This document shows positions 45,244 through 55,900 of a stretch of 64,000 nt of DNA, piece by piece. The stretch lies in the NCBI GenBank assembly GCA_004194705.1, contig SADC01001382.1, positions 310,001-374,000 on the forward strand, given 5' to 3'. Below the pieces are notes generated by a model. The model worked only from the letters and a program-made list of their open reading frames with translations. It was not told where the DNA came from and ran no database searches. A program made the translations under genes and the position numbers. The DNA is from Ditylenchus dipsaci (lineage: Eukaryota; Nematoda; Chromadorea; Rhabditida; Anguinidae). Within the stretch, counting starts at the first letter, position 1, and each line of letters starts with the position of its first letter.

Positions 45244-45462
45244 ATGGATAAAATTCAAGCGATGAAACAGCCAGAGATTAGGAAGTCAGCAAATAAAGAA
45301 AGCGATAAGCCTACTCCAAAGATTGGAAACTGTAGGTTGACAAATTCGCCAACGAAGTGTCAGTCCGTGCACCCAGCAAGAAGTAAGAGATCTATTGACA
45401 GCATGTTTGCCAATGGAAGAATAGCCAAAAAAAGAACTTCTGCGTCTGAATTAAGCTTTTAA
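45244..45462 (+). CDS. small basic protein, unrecognised
   Basis: A 72-codon frame from ATGGATAAAATTC to TAA at 45460-45462. A T-rich acceptor (tttttttgttttag) lies 10 bases before the ATG, a plausible spliced-leader site. The protein is rich in Lys, Ser and Arg, with a possible nuclear signal (RIAKKRTS), and ends SELSF. No family is recognised. It lies 320 bp upstream of a Merlin element. It could be a real small nuclear protein gene, a terminal exon, or a chance frame. Confidence 0.35.
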   Translation: MDKIQAMKQPEIRKSANKESDKPTPKIGNCRLTNSPTKCQSVHPARSKRSIDSMFANGRIAKKRTSASELSF

Positions 45463-45781
45463 TTGTCGGGGTTTTTATAGTGAATTTTATTTTAATTTTT
45501 AGAGAATTTTCAACAGCTGGAAAGCCAAAGAACTGAATGCGCCTAGCCCTCAGTATCATGTCTTCTGAATGATTATTTTATTATTTCCGTTCGTTTGTAA
45601 ATCCAGCATTTTGCGTTAGCCTTTTCTTGTTAATCCCACATTTTTCAGTTCTTTCTGAATATATATTGCATCTTTCGGAATGCTTGGCCAGTGCCTTTTG
45701 CGCTTATGGTTAAAATATAGTAACCACCTCCCCTAGGGGGTTGAAAAATAGCAACCCCGGGGTTCCCATTAGAGTTTTTAC

Positions 45782-46179
45782 GGTACTTCTTTAGTTGGGG
45801 GCCCACCCAAAAATTTTGGATTTTTGTCGTGAAAATTTCCGCCACCTCACTGTCAACCATTCTATGAACTTTGTGGATCCTGAGTCTGGAGCACACACTC
45901 AAGCAGTTGAATCGCTGTGGCAGAAGTATAAGAAACGTCACAAGAATGAATTTGGCACCGCAAGGTTTTTATTTAAATCTTACATATCTGACTTTGTTTG
46001 GAGACGTAAATTCGATGGTTCAGATATTTTCTTTCATTTGTGGAGTCAGATTAGTGAGATTTATGTTTGTGACTGTTAGTTGGCATTGTTAGTGCTGTTT
46101 GTACCAATAAAAACAATTTAAAAAAAAAAGAAAAATCCAAAATTTTTGGATGCCCCCCCCCCCCAACTAAAGAAGTACC
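45782..46179 (+). mobile_element. Merlin-type DNA transposon derivative with transposase 3' end
   Basis: Inverted ends GGTACTTCTTTAGTTGGGG and the complement, flanked by an exact 8-bp duplication GTTTTTAC (45774-45781 and 46180-46187). The plus strand (about 45850-46079) encodes HLTVNHSMNFVDPESGAHTQ, then AVESLWQKYKKRHKNEFGTA, then FKSYISDFVWRRKFDGSDIF and a stop. This is the C-terminal part of an ISXO2-like DDE transposase (VNHS..FVDP..GAHTQ..E..W signature). The N-terminal two thirds, including the first catalytic residues, are absent, so it is non-autonomous. An AATAAA lies at about 46106. Confidence 0.85.
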
Positions 46180-46189
46180 GTTTTTACGT

Positions 46190-46930
46190 TATACCGAAAA
46201 TGTTTTTTCAATTATTTTTTTATTTGCATTTAAAATTGTTTAAAATTTTTCGAAAAATTTTCAACCGTCGACTATTCAAGCCCAAATTGCGTGATCCTGC
46301 CAGATCGGACAAGATAGAAGACTTTCACAGCACTACGATCTGTATTAAATAACATTAAAATTTTGAATAGCAATAAGTTAAATACCTTAAACTTTTGGGC
46401 ATCTTAGAAAGAGCAACTCATTTTGCATCGAATAAGCCTTTAACCATGGTTCGCAAAACAGCAAATTTGCTGAAATGCAGCAAAAATATTTGGCGTTGTG
46501 TGGTTTTTGAAAACAGCAAAATTGCAGCAAAAATGCAGCAAAAATTTTGCTGCATTTCAGCAAAATTTTGCTGCATTTCTTTGTTCCCTACTTATTACGC
46601 ATCTTTCATTTTTTTAACTATTTTTTTTTGCTTTTTTTCTATCTGGTGTCAAAAAATGTATGAACCACCGTATAAAAGCAGTACCTGGGCTACATGCAGC
46701 CCGTAAAAGTCACTCTTAAAGGGGAGGGAGGGATTTTCACATAAGCATCGTCTAGGTCACAGGTTCAGATCCCCCTGGATGCAAGCCCTATTTTTCACTT
46801 TATTTTTCATATTTTATTTTCAAGTTTGGTATGAAAATAATGCTCATTCTCATGGCTATCCGACAAGACTATGAGCGCATGGTTAAACAACTATAACAGC
46901 TGAGTTAGGCTGAAGTCTACCTGAATTAGC
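46190..46930. other. intergenic, short palindromic 'gcagcaaaa' cluster
   Basis: 46480-46580 alternates 'gcagcaaaa' and its inverse 'ttttgctgc' in several steps. A B-box-like ggttcagatcc lies at 46757-46775. No gene is supported. Confidence 0.45.
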
Positions 46931-46932
46931 TA

Positions 46933-47113
46933 CAGTCGACGCTCGATTTAACATACGGCCTGGGGACTGACCCTAACCGTATGTTGAACCGCGCGTATGT
47001 TGAATCGAGCGTATGTTGCATCGAGTGTCGCCTTGGTTTAATTTTAATTAGACCAACCAAATATTTTCCAACCGTACGTTAAATCGAGCGTATGTTAAAT
47101 CGAGGGTCGACTG
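46933..47113. mobile_element. TA-flanked MITE with ACAGTCGA ends, copy 1
   Basis: TA at 46931-46932 and 47114-47115. Ends cagtcgacgctcgatttaac and the inverse with 'aaatcgagggtcgactg'. Internal 'cgtatgttgaatcgagcg' units repeat the end motif. The end type resembles pogo/Tc1 elements. Confidence 0.7.
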
Positions 47114-47807
47114 TACCTTATTTTGGGTTTTTCCTTGATTGATATTTTCTGTATTTTTTTTACAATTGCACGTTTTGCATACCAATGTGTAGCCATGATT
47201 ATAGGCTATCGCTCATATATCTTTATATAGTATTTGGACTGTGTCTGTACGGATTTTGAATTCCCGCCAAATATTTTTTCCGCTATTTTGGCCTTTTTAC
47301 CCCAAATTTTGGCGGTGGTCGAGTCCGTACTTTTCAAAAGCGATTACAGCAACTCATAAGCTATCGAATGAGCCTAAACTTGCCCTGGTGGGGTGCGGCC
47401 GTTGTGGCTGTTGCCCGATTACATGCACCAAATCAGAGGCTTTTAGCCTACTTTTGGCTATATTTGAATTCCTCTCGAGACAAGCGGTAATACTTGGTGT
47501 CTAATTCATTGTCAAGTCATTTGTTGTGTCTCATAATTCATTGTTTGAATTTTTGGGTGCAGAAATAATTTTGCTGTTATTTGTGGTTTTGTGGATAATT
47601 TTCCTCTCACTATTTATGACTTATTTTAGGAAATTCGTGGTATTCAGAGGGTCTTAACAAGGGTTGTTACAGCTGTGTCTATTCGTCTACAAGTTCAAGT
47701 GTTGTCTACATGGTGTAGTACCAATTCAGGTTTGATTAAGTGCTTGGGAAGATACCGAACTTGATTGCAGGAATATACCCATCGGTTAGATATAGGGTGA
47801 GTTTTAA

Positions 47808-48039
47808 AGGGCCTGACCTCTTCCTACTCGGTGGTCCCCGCCAATTCAAAAATTTTCCCTTGATCATTGGACTTCTGTACGGATTTTTCCGCTAGGTTTC
47901 TAACAAAACTAAGCCTAAAATTTAATTTCAGGCCTAGTTTTGTTAGAAACGTGGTAGAAAAATCCGTACAGCAGTCCAATGATCAAGGGAAAATTTTTGA
48001 ATTGGCGGGGGACCACCGAGTAGGAAGAGGTCAGGCCCT
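47808..48039. mobile_element. TTAA-flanked 232-bp hairpin MITE
   Basis: TTAA at 47804-47807 and 48040-48043. Ends AGGGCCTGACCTCTTCC and the inverse. The arms are almost fully complementary, with the loop near 47925. Confidence 0.8.
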
Positions 48040-48143
48040 TTAACGGGGGTCGGTTAAACCAAAACTAAACTTCCAAAAGCACACTCAATTGCTCTATATT
48101 TTTCCAAATGATGCACAATAATAATATTTAATTTCCTGTGCTA

Positions 48144-48296
48144 CAGTAGAAACTGGATACAACACCGCCCCGATATAACACGACTAAAAAACGGACCAAT
48201 TTGGTCAGCTTTGACTAAAATGTAATCAAATGAACCCTCGATACAACACCACCCTATGGTCGCTCCCTTGGGTGGTGTTGTATCCAGGTTTGACTG
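48144..48296. mobile_element. TA-flanked MITE with ACAGT ends, copy 2
   Basis: TA-flanked (48142-48143, 48297-48298). Ends cagtagaaactggatacaac and the inverse with 'gttgtatccaggtttgactg'. The interior holds 'gatataacacgac'. Confidence 0.65.
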
Positions 48297-48299
48297 TAA

Positions 48300-49055
48300 G
48301 AAGAATTCTTCTCTAGATTAGACGAAAAGGCATTAACCACGTGATTCAGCGAGATTGGGCTATCGAATGGTCTATTACTCATACCTATAGCAGCGTTACC
48401 CACTGTTTATGTTCCTTTGTAAAAATGAAAAAACTTGATGACTACAGAAAATGTTGCAGAAGCAGAAAAGGAGCAAAAACTGTATCGCATTGGTAAATAT
48501 AACACACCAACTTCACAAGGGTACGTTATATCGAGGGTAACGTAAATATCAGTGTTACCTGCAAGGGTACGTTATATTAAGGGTACGTTATAGCGGGGGT
48601 GAACTTATTCTAATTTGAATGAATCCAACCAAAAGGTTTCAAGGGGTACCGATTTTTTCAACTTTTTCACAAAGAATTTTTTAGACTTTTTAATTGTAAA
48701 ATTTTCTAATTAGCAAAGTTTTTAATAAAAAAATGTATTCTATAAACTCATTATATCTTAAAATAAGTTTTTTTTTTCAGTAAACTCTTTTTGAAAAATA
48801 AAGGATATCGTAAAAAGTCTGAAAATTTTTTTTGAAAAAAAAATTGAAAAAATCGGTGCTTGACTATACTAGAATCTACTACTACCAAGTCAAAAAATGG
48901 TCAGATCTAGCTAGGGAACGATTTTTGTAGGTTCGAAGTTCGACTGTAAATAAAAGATATTAGAATTTTCAAAATCTTAGAAGAATACTGAAAATCCACA
49001 GATTAAAGGAGCGATTTTTGTAAGTCAAAACTAAAACAGAATATCATCAATCTAA
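48300..49055. other. intergenic, nothing beyond short repeats
   Basis: Short 'gggtacgttatatcgag' repeats at 48520-48600 look like a degraded relative of the ACAGTCGA MITE family. No gene is seen. Confidence 0.45.
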
Positions 49056-49059
49056 TATA

Positions 49060-49378
49060 CAGTCTACTCTCGATAAACCGGCACCCCTGAACGGCTTGAA
49101 GTTTTTTCGAATTACTTTTTCGGCCAGTAAAATTAGGTTTAGGCTTAAAAAACTCAACTTGTTCAAAAAGGGGTGCCGTTATATCGAATGTTTACTTTTT
49201 TAACCCAAAATTTTAGTTCTTTTCAAAAAACGATCGGCAAAATCGGAATCCTTACGATATTTCCGACCAAACTGTAAAAACAGAACTGGCAAAATTTTTC
49301 AAAAATCGGGTTAAAAAAAGTGTCGGACCCTAGGTGGGAACGAACTTTTAGTGGTGCCGTTATAGCGAGAGGCGACTG
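49060..49378. mobile_element. TA-flanked MITE with ACAGTC ends, copy 3
   Basis: Ends cagtctactctcgataaac and the inverse 'atagcgagaggcgactg', with TA on both sides. Internal 'ggtgccgttata' occurs near both ends. Confidence 0.65.
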
Positions 49379-49379
49379 T

Positions 49380-51035
49380 ACCATTTTAGAGTGGCTCACC
49401 TTGGTCCCCCAAAGCAAAAAATTCGATTTTTGGTCAAAAACTTTTTTCAAAAATTGGTCGGCCGCGCCTTAAAAACATGTTTTCTACACGTTAAAAATGC
49501 TAAAACACCGAAAAAATATCTTTTTGGGTGTTTTGGGAGGGCACGATTAACCCATTTTAGCCAATTAACTTAATGTTTAGTTATCAAAAGTTGTAACTTT
49601 CTAGTTTTTCGGTGAGAAAAAATTATTATCCTTCATGAATTAAGCTTTACAAGCCAAATCTTATGCCATCAGTGAGGCGGCAAATATTACATTTAAATAT
49701 TTATTTTTCGATTTATGCTGTTCAAGCTTTGTACAGCTACAAAAGATCAAGTTATTTTCGAGCGGCACTAAGTCTTCGTTGCACACTTTTTGATTGAGAC
49801 ACATACTTCGATATTTATAAATCTAGGCGAGGTGATCCACCAGATGCGTATGTAATTACTTATAAGATCACATAGAGAGTGTAAGTGTGCTTCTTCTGAA
49901 AGGGTATCCAAAAAGAGTGCCTGAAAAATTGGAACTTTTTAAGAAAAGTAATATATCTATAGAGTACTTGGCTGTATATGCGTTCGTGGTGCCCAAAAAA
50001 ATATGCTATGGTCCCCCTTGTTGATTTTTTTATCTTCATTTTTTTCTCAAAAATATTTCGTTCTCACCTCAAATAAACATCTTTCGTCGTCTTTTTGAGT
50101 ATCAATACAGCGATGTCATGAATAGTAGAAAGAGGGATTTCGGGATCGGGGCTGAAAAACATTCGGCATCACGTAAAAAAAATCAGGATCCCGTCGGGAT
50201 CGCTATCAAAATTTCGGGATTTGCCGATCGGTAGATTCCATTAGTAATCAGGCAAAATACAGTGTGTCCCGAGAAATTCCATTGATATTAAACGTTCACA
50301 ACTGTTTTTCTTAATGCTATTTCAAAATTTTGTAAATGCACAAAGACTAAGCTTTCGATAAAAGAGGCCGGCGCTGGCGCCGAAGCCAAAATTTTTTTTG
50401 GGATGCGCTCGGCGCTGGGGCCTTTTTCAGAAAGGGTCGGCGCCGGCGCCGATCCCGGCGCTGGAACAACACTGCTTCTAACTGAATAATGACCGAAGAA
50501 GCTTGAAAAAGTGGTCGAAGTCAGTGTTTTCAAAAAGCAGAAGCGGAATGCCACAAGCAGAAAAAGAAACATAAATTCTGTTCCTGCTTCAGTTTCTGCT
50601 TTGAAACCTTCCGTTTCTGCTTTCTGTTTCTGCTTTTGAAACTTTATGTTTCTGCTTTCTTTTTCTGCTTTTTCAAGCTTTCTGCTTCTGCTTGTGATAT
50701 CTGTTTCTGCTTTTGATTTCTGAGTTGTTTGTGTTCGTTTGCCGTTGCTTGTCCTAATGCAGAAGCAGAAATAGAAAGCAGAAACAGGGCGTTTTGAAAA
50801 GCAGAAGCAGAGGCAAAAACAGAAAAATTCAAAAGCAGAGGCATTATGCTTCTGTTCCTGTTATTTTTTTTTGCTTTCCGCGGTTAAATTTCTTCTTCTG
50901 CTTTTTGAAAACACTGGTGTAGCAGGCGTGTGTTACGCAATTAGGGCTCAAATTAATTTGTTAATTTAATTTATTAATTCTCTATATAGTATTTGGGTCG
51001 GGTGGGTGGGTGGTTCACACTTTTTATAAATTATG
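49380..51035. other. intergenic low-complexity and palindromic repeats
   Basis: 50360-50470 has 'ggcgccggcgctgg' motifs like 6578-6660. 50500-50920 is a long mixed array of 'gcagaaac' and its inverse 'gtttctgct', switching orientation near 50640 and 50760. No coding gene is supported. Confidence 0.5.
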
Positions 51036-51375
51036 GAAAATCGGGTCATAGAGGGCTTAAAAACTTCTGTTGCATATGTTTTTAGATTTGCTTTGATGTC
51101 AGCTTCCGTTTAAAAAAAAAGAGCGGCAAGAAATTCGCATTTTTAAGAGGGGCGTTGACAAAAGTATGCATGCCATTGTCGAGTTTTCCCAAAAAAGTTA
51201 TGTTTTTTTCAGTATTTTTTCAATTTAAAGATTAAAAATCGGGTCATAGAGGGCTTAAAAACTTTTGTTGCATATTTTTTTTAGATTTTCCTTGATGTTA
51301 GCTTTTGTTAAAAAAAAAGAGCGGCGAGAAATTCGCATTTTTAAGAGGGGCGTTGACAAAAATATGCAGGCTATT
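51036..51375 (+). repeat. tandem duplication, ~195-bp period
   Basis: 51036-51180 ('aatcgggtcatagagggctt' through 'gaggggcgttgacaaaa') recurs at 51233-51365 with about 90 percent identity. A 10-bp 'gaggataggc' minisatellite follows at 51455-51545. Confidence 0.75.
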
Positions 51376-51872
51376 TTTGAGAAAAATCTCATAGTTTTCA
51401 AAAATTTTGTTCTCAAATTAAAATTTCGAATGAATTCAAAACAACATTTGTAGGTGACGATAGGCAAGAGTAGGCGAGGATGGGCGAGAATAGGTGAGGA
51501 TATGCGATGATACGCCTGGATAGGCGAGGATAGGCGAGGTAGAGTAGGTGGAATCACAGGTAGGGTGGATGATCTACCCTAACCATTAACCAACTCGAAA
51601 GATTAATCTACCCGAACTACTAATGTAAATGAACCACTAATGTTCCCGAACTACAGGAACAGTGCCGGAACAATTAATGTTCCCAAATGGCATAGGCGCC
51701 AATAGGCGCCTGCAGACCCTAGTAATTTATTATTATATTAAAAGTCGTCTTTCTCACAAAGACGAGACCAAATTTGCGGGTACCAAATTTTCAGGGACCG
51801 AATGTCCGTTATCCGTTTTTTCACGCCGAAATTTCATAATGCTTTGCACAGTGTAAATTAGAGTTGTAGAAA

Positions 51873-52040
51873 TTCCCGGAAATATAGAAAACCCGGGAAT
51901 ATTCCCGGGAATATCCCCGGGAACATTGGGAATATTCCCGGGAATATTCCCAATATAGGGAAAATACCGGGAAACCCGGGAATATTCCCAATGTTCCCGG
52001 GAATATTCCCGGAAACATTCCCGGGAATATTCCCATTGTA
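51873..52040. repeat. 'cccgggaatatt' self-complementary array
   Basis: About twelve units of 'cccgggaatatt', each itself palindromic, form nested palindromes around 51955. Confidence 0.8.
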
Positions 52041-52054
52041 CAACCCTAGTGTAA

Positions 52055-52695
52055 ATCTTTTGGATATTAATTTTTTTTGGTGCAAAATGATTTCTTTTTG
52101 GTGCAAATTTGCGTTCAAATTTTGGTTTTGCGTTTTTACATTAAATTTTTCAATCTTTTTCAGAAAATGATTACATTATCAGAGAAAAGTTTATGAAGGA
52201 AGAGGCAAAATGGTGGTGGCAGGAATCGAACCTGCAGCTTTCAGTTGTCCGGGCTGATGTGCTACCATTACACTACGCCGCCACCTCTTCCTTCTTTTCC
52301 TAAAGGTCTATGCATATCTGCTCTCTTTACATCAGGTAGCTCTGCGATTCTAGTTTCTGTTAATCTATTATTTACCGAAAAATCTTTGCAGAATATATCA
52401 CATAGAATAAAAGTATGAAAGAGGTCAGAAAAATTAATTTGGTTCATACTTTTACTTTTTTGCCTCACATTTTACAAAGATATCGCAGCGAATAATATCT
52501 CGTTATAAATTAGAATCGCAGGGCTGCCTGATGGTGTTATCACTTGTTAAAAAAGGTTAAAAAAGTTGATAGAATAACGCAAAACCAAAATCTTAAAAAA
52601 TATTTGCACCAAAAAAGATCTAATTTGCACCAAAAAAGATCTAATTTGCACCAAAAAAGATTCAATTTGCACCAACAAAAATTAATGTCCAAATC
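52055..52695. mobile_element. TIR element with 'ttggtgcaaat' subrepeat arms and a tRNA-like core
   Basis: The left arm (52060-52125, 'ggatattaatttttttt' then two 'tttggtgcaaa' units) is the inverse of the right arm (52600-52695, four 'tttgcaccaaaaaagatcta' units then 'attaatgtcc'). The tRNA-like sequence 52208-52285 is inside. Confidence 0.6.
52208..52285 (-). other. tRNA-like sequence, likely pseudogene or SINE head
   Basis: Minus strand: D-arm-like GTGTAATGGTAGCAC, T arm GCAGGTTCGATTCCTGC and acceptor strands GGTGGCG / CACCACC. The A and B boxes are good. The anticodon arm (TCAG..CTGA) has no U33 and an awkward nine-base loop, so no anticodon can be assigned. The acceptor helix continues into flanking GAAGAGG/CCTCTTC. 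Confidence 0.45.
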
Positions 52696-52706
52696 CTTTC
52701 CATTTA

Positions 52707-52882
52707 CAGTCAACTCTCCCAATAACGAACCCCTGAATAACGAACTCTCTCAATAACGAACACTTTTTTTTGGTTTGGTTTGGTTGGATTTTCGATAAAG
52801 TACTTATAACCTTTTCAATAACGAACTCTCTCAATAACGAACACCTAGGTCCCCAGGGGTTCGTTATTGGGAGAGTCGACTG
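52707..52882. mobile_element. TA-flanked MITE with ACAGTCGA ends, copy 4
   Basis: Ends cagtcaactctcccaataac and the inverse 'gttattgggagagtcgactg'. Internal 'caataacgaac' units repeat four times. It ends 57 bp before the capg-2 start codon and so lies in its promoter or leader region. Confidence 0.7.
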
Positions 52883-52939
52883 TATAAAGTTTCGCACTAT
52901 ATCCAAAATTTGAAATTTTAGATAATCTGGCTTTTTGAA

Positions 52940-55900
52940 ATGGCAAATAAAATCGAAACTCTTGCGCAGCCTTCTTTGTTGGATGGATATTCTACTGATA
53001 ATGTCGACGAATTTCTAGCGAGAGCTCTTGTTGCTGACAAACAACAGGCAAATATTTTTTACTCGCTACGATTTTTTAAGCTAAACTTTTCAGAAACAGC
53101 TCATAAAACGGCTTTACCAAGATCGTGAAGAAATCGTTCCGAATTGTGCTCCTGAACTTGCTCTCCAAGCTGTTGTTACTCAATCGTTCATGTCAACTAT
53201 TGAAGCAAGTTCTTTTGATTTACTCTCTGCATATAAATTGATGTGACATTTATTAGGGAAAAAAGCTGGCTGGTCATTTTCTAGTGGATGCTTTAGGGTG
53301 TCAAATCTTTTGGGATGCAATAAAACACAGATAAGAACTGCTCATCCTAATGGGTAAAACATATTTAAATCATACCTGAAAATCTACTAACCTTTCGTAG
53401 AACACTGTGTCATTATTGGGGGAAGTCATACTACATGCCTGGAAATGCGCAGGTTGTTAGCTTTTCCAACAAAATTTTATACCGCTTCTTTATTTTGGAT
53501 GCCAACCCTTTGGAAGAGGATGCAGTAAACAAGATGAGTGTTGAATCAAGTGTCATACAAGGGTTGTTCTATATGGTTATACGTGCAAATCGAAAATATT
53601 TGAAAATGTACTCGAGGGTAGGAATTCTATCTATCATTTACCGTATTTATTTACTCTAATAGACGGTCATCCCCTAATTAAAAAAACGTGTTTGTGGCAT
53701 TGTGTTTGATCTTTTTTCGGAAACTTTTCCACTCATTTTGTATCTCATCTCACTGGCCACAAATAAAGGGAGGGGACGATTCGTATTCGCAGAATTCGTA
53801 TTCGGCTTTTTCGTATTCGGGTTACCGATAATAGCTTATAACTGAAAATAGTGGATAATAACCTAATTTAGTTAGAATAACTCGTATTCTAACTAAATTA
53901 GGTTATTATCCGTCATTATCGGTTATAAGCTATTATCGGTAACCCGAATACGAATCTGGCCGAATACGAAAAAAGCCGAATACGAAAAGAGCCGAATACG
54001 AAAAAAGCCGAATACGAATTCTGCGAATACGAATCGTCCCCCTCCCCAAATAAATGGTAACTTGCCTTAGAGAAGTCTCCGAAAAATGGGTCACAAACAC
54101 AATACCATAAACACGATTTTGAACGAGGAGGGTGTCCATCTGTTAGAGTAAATACGGTATCTGTGATGTGATATAGCAATATAATAACTTTTATTTAGAT
54201 TTTGGATGGGTTGGTGTCCGAAGAAGCGCCTAGCAAGAAATTGTGTGCAATGATGTTTCGATGCCTCTTGCCTAATTTGTGGAGACACTTGGACGTAGAA
54301 TAAATATTTGTTACAACTTTTTCAGTATTACTTCTAGGTTCCAAATGAAGATGTCAGAATTTCCGCTTCGAACCTCCTGTTGAGATTCTATCCTTTACGA
54401 TGTGATGATGACTTTGTAATGAATTATTCCATTTTGTGGATTAAGTTTGAGTTTTAATTTTCAGATGAATGCCGATTACCTCCAGAAGCAGCATGAGGCG
54501 ATGGAGCGAATGTTGAATGATGACTGTCTTCCTATCCGTGTTGAAGCTGTCAAAAAGGTGTTGTATCATTTGGGCAGAATTGGAAAGAATTCCCGACGTA
54601 TACAATCAAAAAAATTCTGGACAAGGTAGACTAGATATGGCATTTGTACAAATACTTGTTCAGTCGTATGAAATTTCAGATTGTGGATGAGCTTTCTCTC
54701 GATGATGCGGTGGACGTCCGTTCGGCTGTATATGAGGTGTGTTTTCAGTGTTTCCAAGCAGCATAGGATTCATCCGGTCGGGTTTTCAGACCTATCGGTT
54801 TTAAAGGGTTTGAATCCTGTTTCAGGTTCATCGTTTTTCAAACCTGTGTCTGTATGGGGTATCGCTATTTGAATAAATTGGAATTCACTACACCGGTGTT
54901 TGGTTACAGTGCACGCTCGATATGACATAATTCAGGGGGTCGCCAAATAATTATGTTATAGCGAGATTGTGTTATGTCGAGATTGTGTTATTCGGGGTTC
55001 TGTATAACTTGAGTCCTACTGGATTCAAGAGAAATGATGTCATGTCGATATTTATGCTATATTGTGTTATCGAGCGTGCAATGTAGTCTGGCTTTTTAAA
55101 GCATTGTTTTCGGTTTATAAACCAAAAAAGCCGATACTTGGTTAGCTGGCCGGTCCTACCCTGTTTTCATTCTCTCAAATTACTTATTCATTTAGGGAAT
55201 GGTTGGGCTTTTACACTGTGTTCCTGCCTTGAATGCTACTCAACATGCTCTCGGGTTGCTAGGAAACAGAGGGATTAACGACAGGGCGGAGAAAGTTCGG
55301 CTGGCTGCATTTAGACTTCTGAACAAGTTGAAAGGGCATCGCTTTATTAAGGTGCTTGTTTTAGGATATTTTTCCTTATTTGAAGAACTTTTCTAGTACT
55401 TCGACATAGTTGAAATGGATGAAATGCTTAGGAGGCTTGACTTCGAACACTCAACCGCTGTACAGTCTCAAATCGTAATGCTTGGTAAATTTCGGTGTCT
55501 AATGCAATTCGGCTTACAACTATGTTTTTTAGTTTACAAATCATTCAGTCCAAGATTAGTCGAGGGTATAGACTACATTGAGCGTTTTAAGCGTATCAGA
55601 TACATGAGTGAGGTATCGCGTGTAGCGTCACTTCATTTCCATCGCCTAATTTACCCATTGAAGCTCGCTACTATGGAACAAGCTGGTACATTTTGTTTGA
55701 ATTTGCGAGTGTTGTGGCACAACCGTTGTCAATTTTCCAGTGCGTCATATGAGAAGTCTGCTGATCGGGGTCAAAGCAATGCTGAAACAAAATGTTTCAA
55801 GTGATGTCGATGAATTCGATGATGAAAACGATGAATTGGCTTTAGACCTCACTGGTGCCACTGTTCTTTTTAACGAAATGCGGGACAAGGGCAAAGAAAA

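Noticed and set aside
45782..46179. Bacterial insertion sequence or contamination
   Set aside because: The transposase resembles IS1016/ISXO2, but a second related copy, eukaryotic MITE structure and surrounding nematode genes fit a resident Merlin element.
52208..52285. Functional tRNA gene
   Set aside because: The T and D arms are good but the anticodon loop lacks U33 and the stem does not close on a seven-base loop; kept only as tRNA-like.
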